A stretch of DNA of 44,272 bases from NCBI GenBank assembly GCA_002179805.1, contig NAVB01000015.1:1-44272 (forward strand), read 5' to 3'. Within the stretch, counting starts at the first letter, position 1, and the number at the start of each line of letters is the position of its first letter. The position numbers were made by a program, and so were the translations under genes. The notes under the pieces are model-generated. The model had not been told where the DNA came from. It made no database searches and saw only the letters and a program-made list of their open reading frames with translations. Shown here one piece after another: positions 43,847 to 44,272 of this stretch. The stretch comes from Acanthamoeba lenticulata (Eukaryota; Discosea; Longamoebia; Acanthamoebidae).

Positions 43847-44002
43847 GGCGGCCACAACACAGAAGGCTTTTTTTTAGGATAACAAAGAAATAAACAATAA
43901 AATAAAATAAACAAAACAAAAGGGTGAAACTCAAAGATAATGCAACAAGGTCTGCTTGATGTTTTTTCATATTTAAATTGGTATAATGCACTTTTTGTCC
44001 AC

Positions 44003-44272
44003 TCAATCAACGTCCTCATTGGCGAAGAACTTGCGCAAAAAGTCAGTTTCCTCCTTCTTCTTCGGGGCAAAGTAGTGCAGAATGTGGGGGCGCTGCTTCC
44101 AGGTCGCGAGGGTTTCGTCGAGTTCCGACTTGCCCTTAAACCAGAGCATGTCCATCATAACGGGATCGCGCACATTTTGGTGCTTTCGGAATTCTTCCGC
44201 AATTCGCGAGCGCACTTGCTTGACGCCGTACGGCAGATCGTACATCTGAATAATACGGGGGGCAGATCGCAT
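44003..44272 (-). CDS. NDUFA6: NADH dehydrogenase (complex I) LYR subunit NDUFA6/B14, C-terminal part
   Basis: This accessory subunit of mitochondrial complex I belongs to the LYR family and binds acyl carrier protein at the matrix arm. Ninety codons are visible, ending NEDVD. Matches to the family include VKQVRSRIAEEFRKHQNVRD, MMDMLWFKGKSELDETLATW, KQRPHILHYF and DFLRKFF. The N-terminal part with the LYR motif lies beyond the right edge. The ATG at 44272 is probably internal or the start of the last exon, since the full protein is usually about 125-150 residues. The gene is 156 bp downstream of the fucosyltransferase-like start on the same strand direction. Confidence 0.9.
   Translation of the reverse strand: MRSAPRIIQMYDLPYGVKQVRSRIAEEFRKHQNVRDPVMMDMLWFKGKSELDETLATWKQRPHILHYFAPKKKEETDFLRKFFANEDVD

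Noticed and set aside
1..44272. CRISPR arrays, insertion sequences, operons, riboswitches
   Set aside because: None fit: no direct repeats with spacers, no transposase, and the genes are spliced eukaryotic genes on both strands.

Overview
The window looks like nuclear DNA of a free-living amoebozoan, most likely Acanthamoeba castellanii or a close relative. I infer this from several things together. Coding sequence is GC-rich and genes are packed on both strands with a few hundred bases or less between them. There are very many short introns (about 45-150 nt), often with GTRCGY-like donors. The gene content is purely eukaryotic, including a cAMP-receptor-like GPCR typical of amoebae. There is no sign of operons, plasmids, phage or bacterial insertion elements. 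Nearly all gene models below are spliced by hand: I chose splice sites that keep the reading frame and restore family motifs. Several listed starts are the first in-frame ATG and could be moved by an unseen 5' exon.

Layout, left to right. Positions 1-9417: the 5' part of an acidic unknown protein running off the left edge (-), ribosomal protein L5 (-), an unusual nucleotidyltransferase/RNA-ligase-like fusion (+), a mitochondrial-type Xaa-Pro aminopeptidase 3 (+), an EF-hand/coiled-coil protein (+), and a tRNA-Thr(CGT) gene (-). Positions 9720-20896: a 20-exon RasGAP-START protein (-) and a 23-exon UFD2/UBE4 ubiquitin-chain elongation factor (+), with a 582-bp shared 5' region that carries two CRE-type palindromes.

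Positions 20951-30838: a short-chain dehydrogenase (-), a seven-helix cAMP-receptor-like GPCR (-), a diacylglycerol kinase (-), then two secreted phospholipase-A2-like paralogues in opposite orientation, with a ubiquitin C-terminal hydrolase (-) between them. Positions 31000-44272: a matrin-type zinc-finger protein (+), an SH2-like-domain protein (+), the FRA10AC1 homologue (-), a small secreted protein (+), a 17-exon plant-type FHA-AAA ATPase (-) that contains a probable U12-type AT-AC intron, a GT23-like fucosyltransferase (-), and the 3' part of complex I subunit NDUFA6 running off the right edge (-).

Themes: membrane/lipid signalling (RasGAP-START, GPCR, diacylglycerol kinase, PLA2-like pair) and ubiquitin handling (UBE4, UCH) recur, but I see no evidence that neighbours are co-regulated. 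The least ordinary items are the RNA-ligase-like protein that has lost the nucleotidyl-accepting lysine, the AT-AC intron, the RasGAP-START architecture, the membrane-anchored UBE4 model, and the inverted PLA2-like pair with unrecognised cysteine-rich flanking regions.
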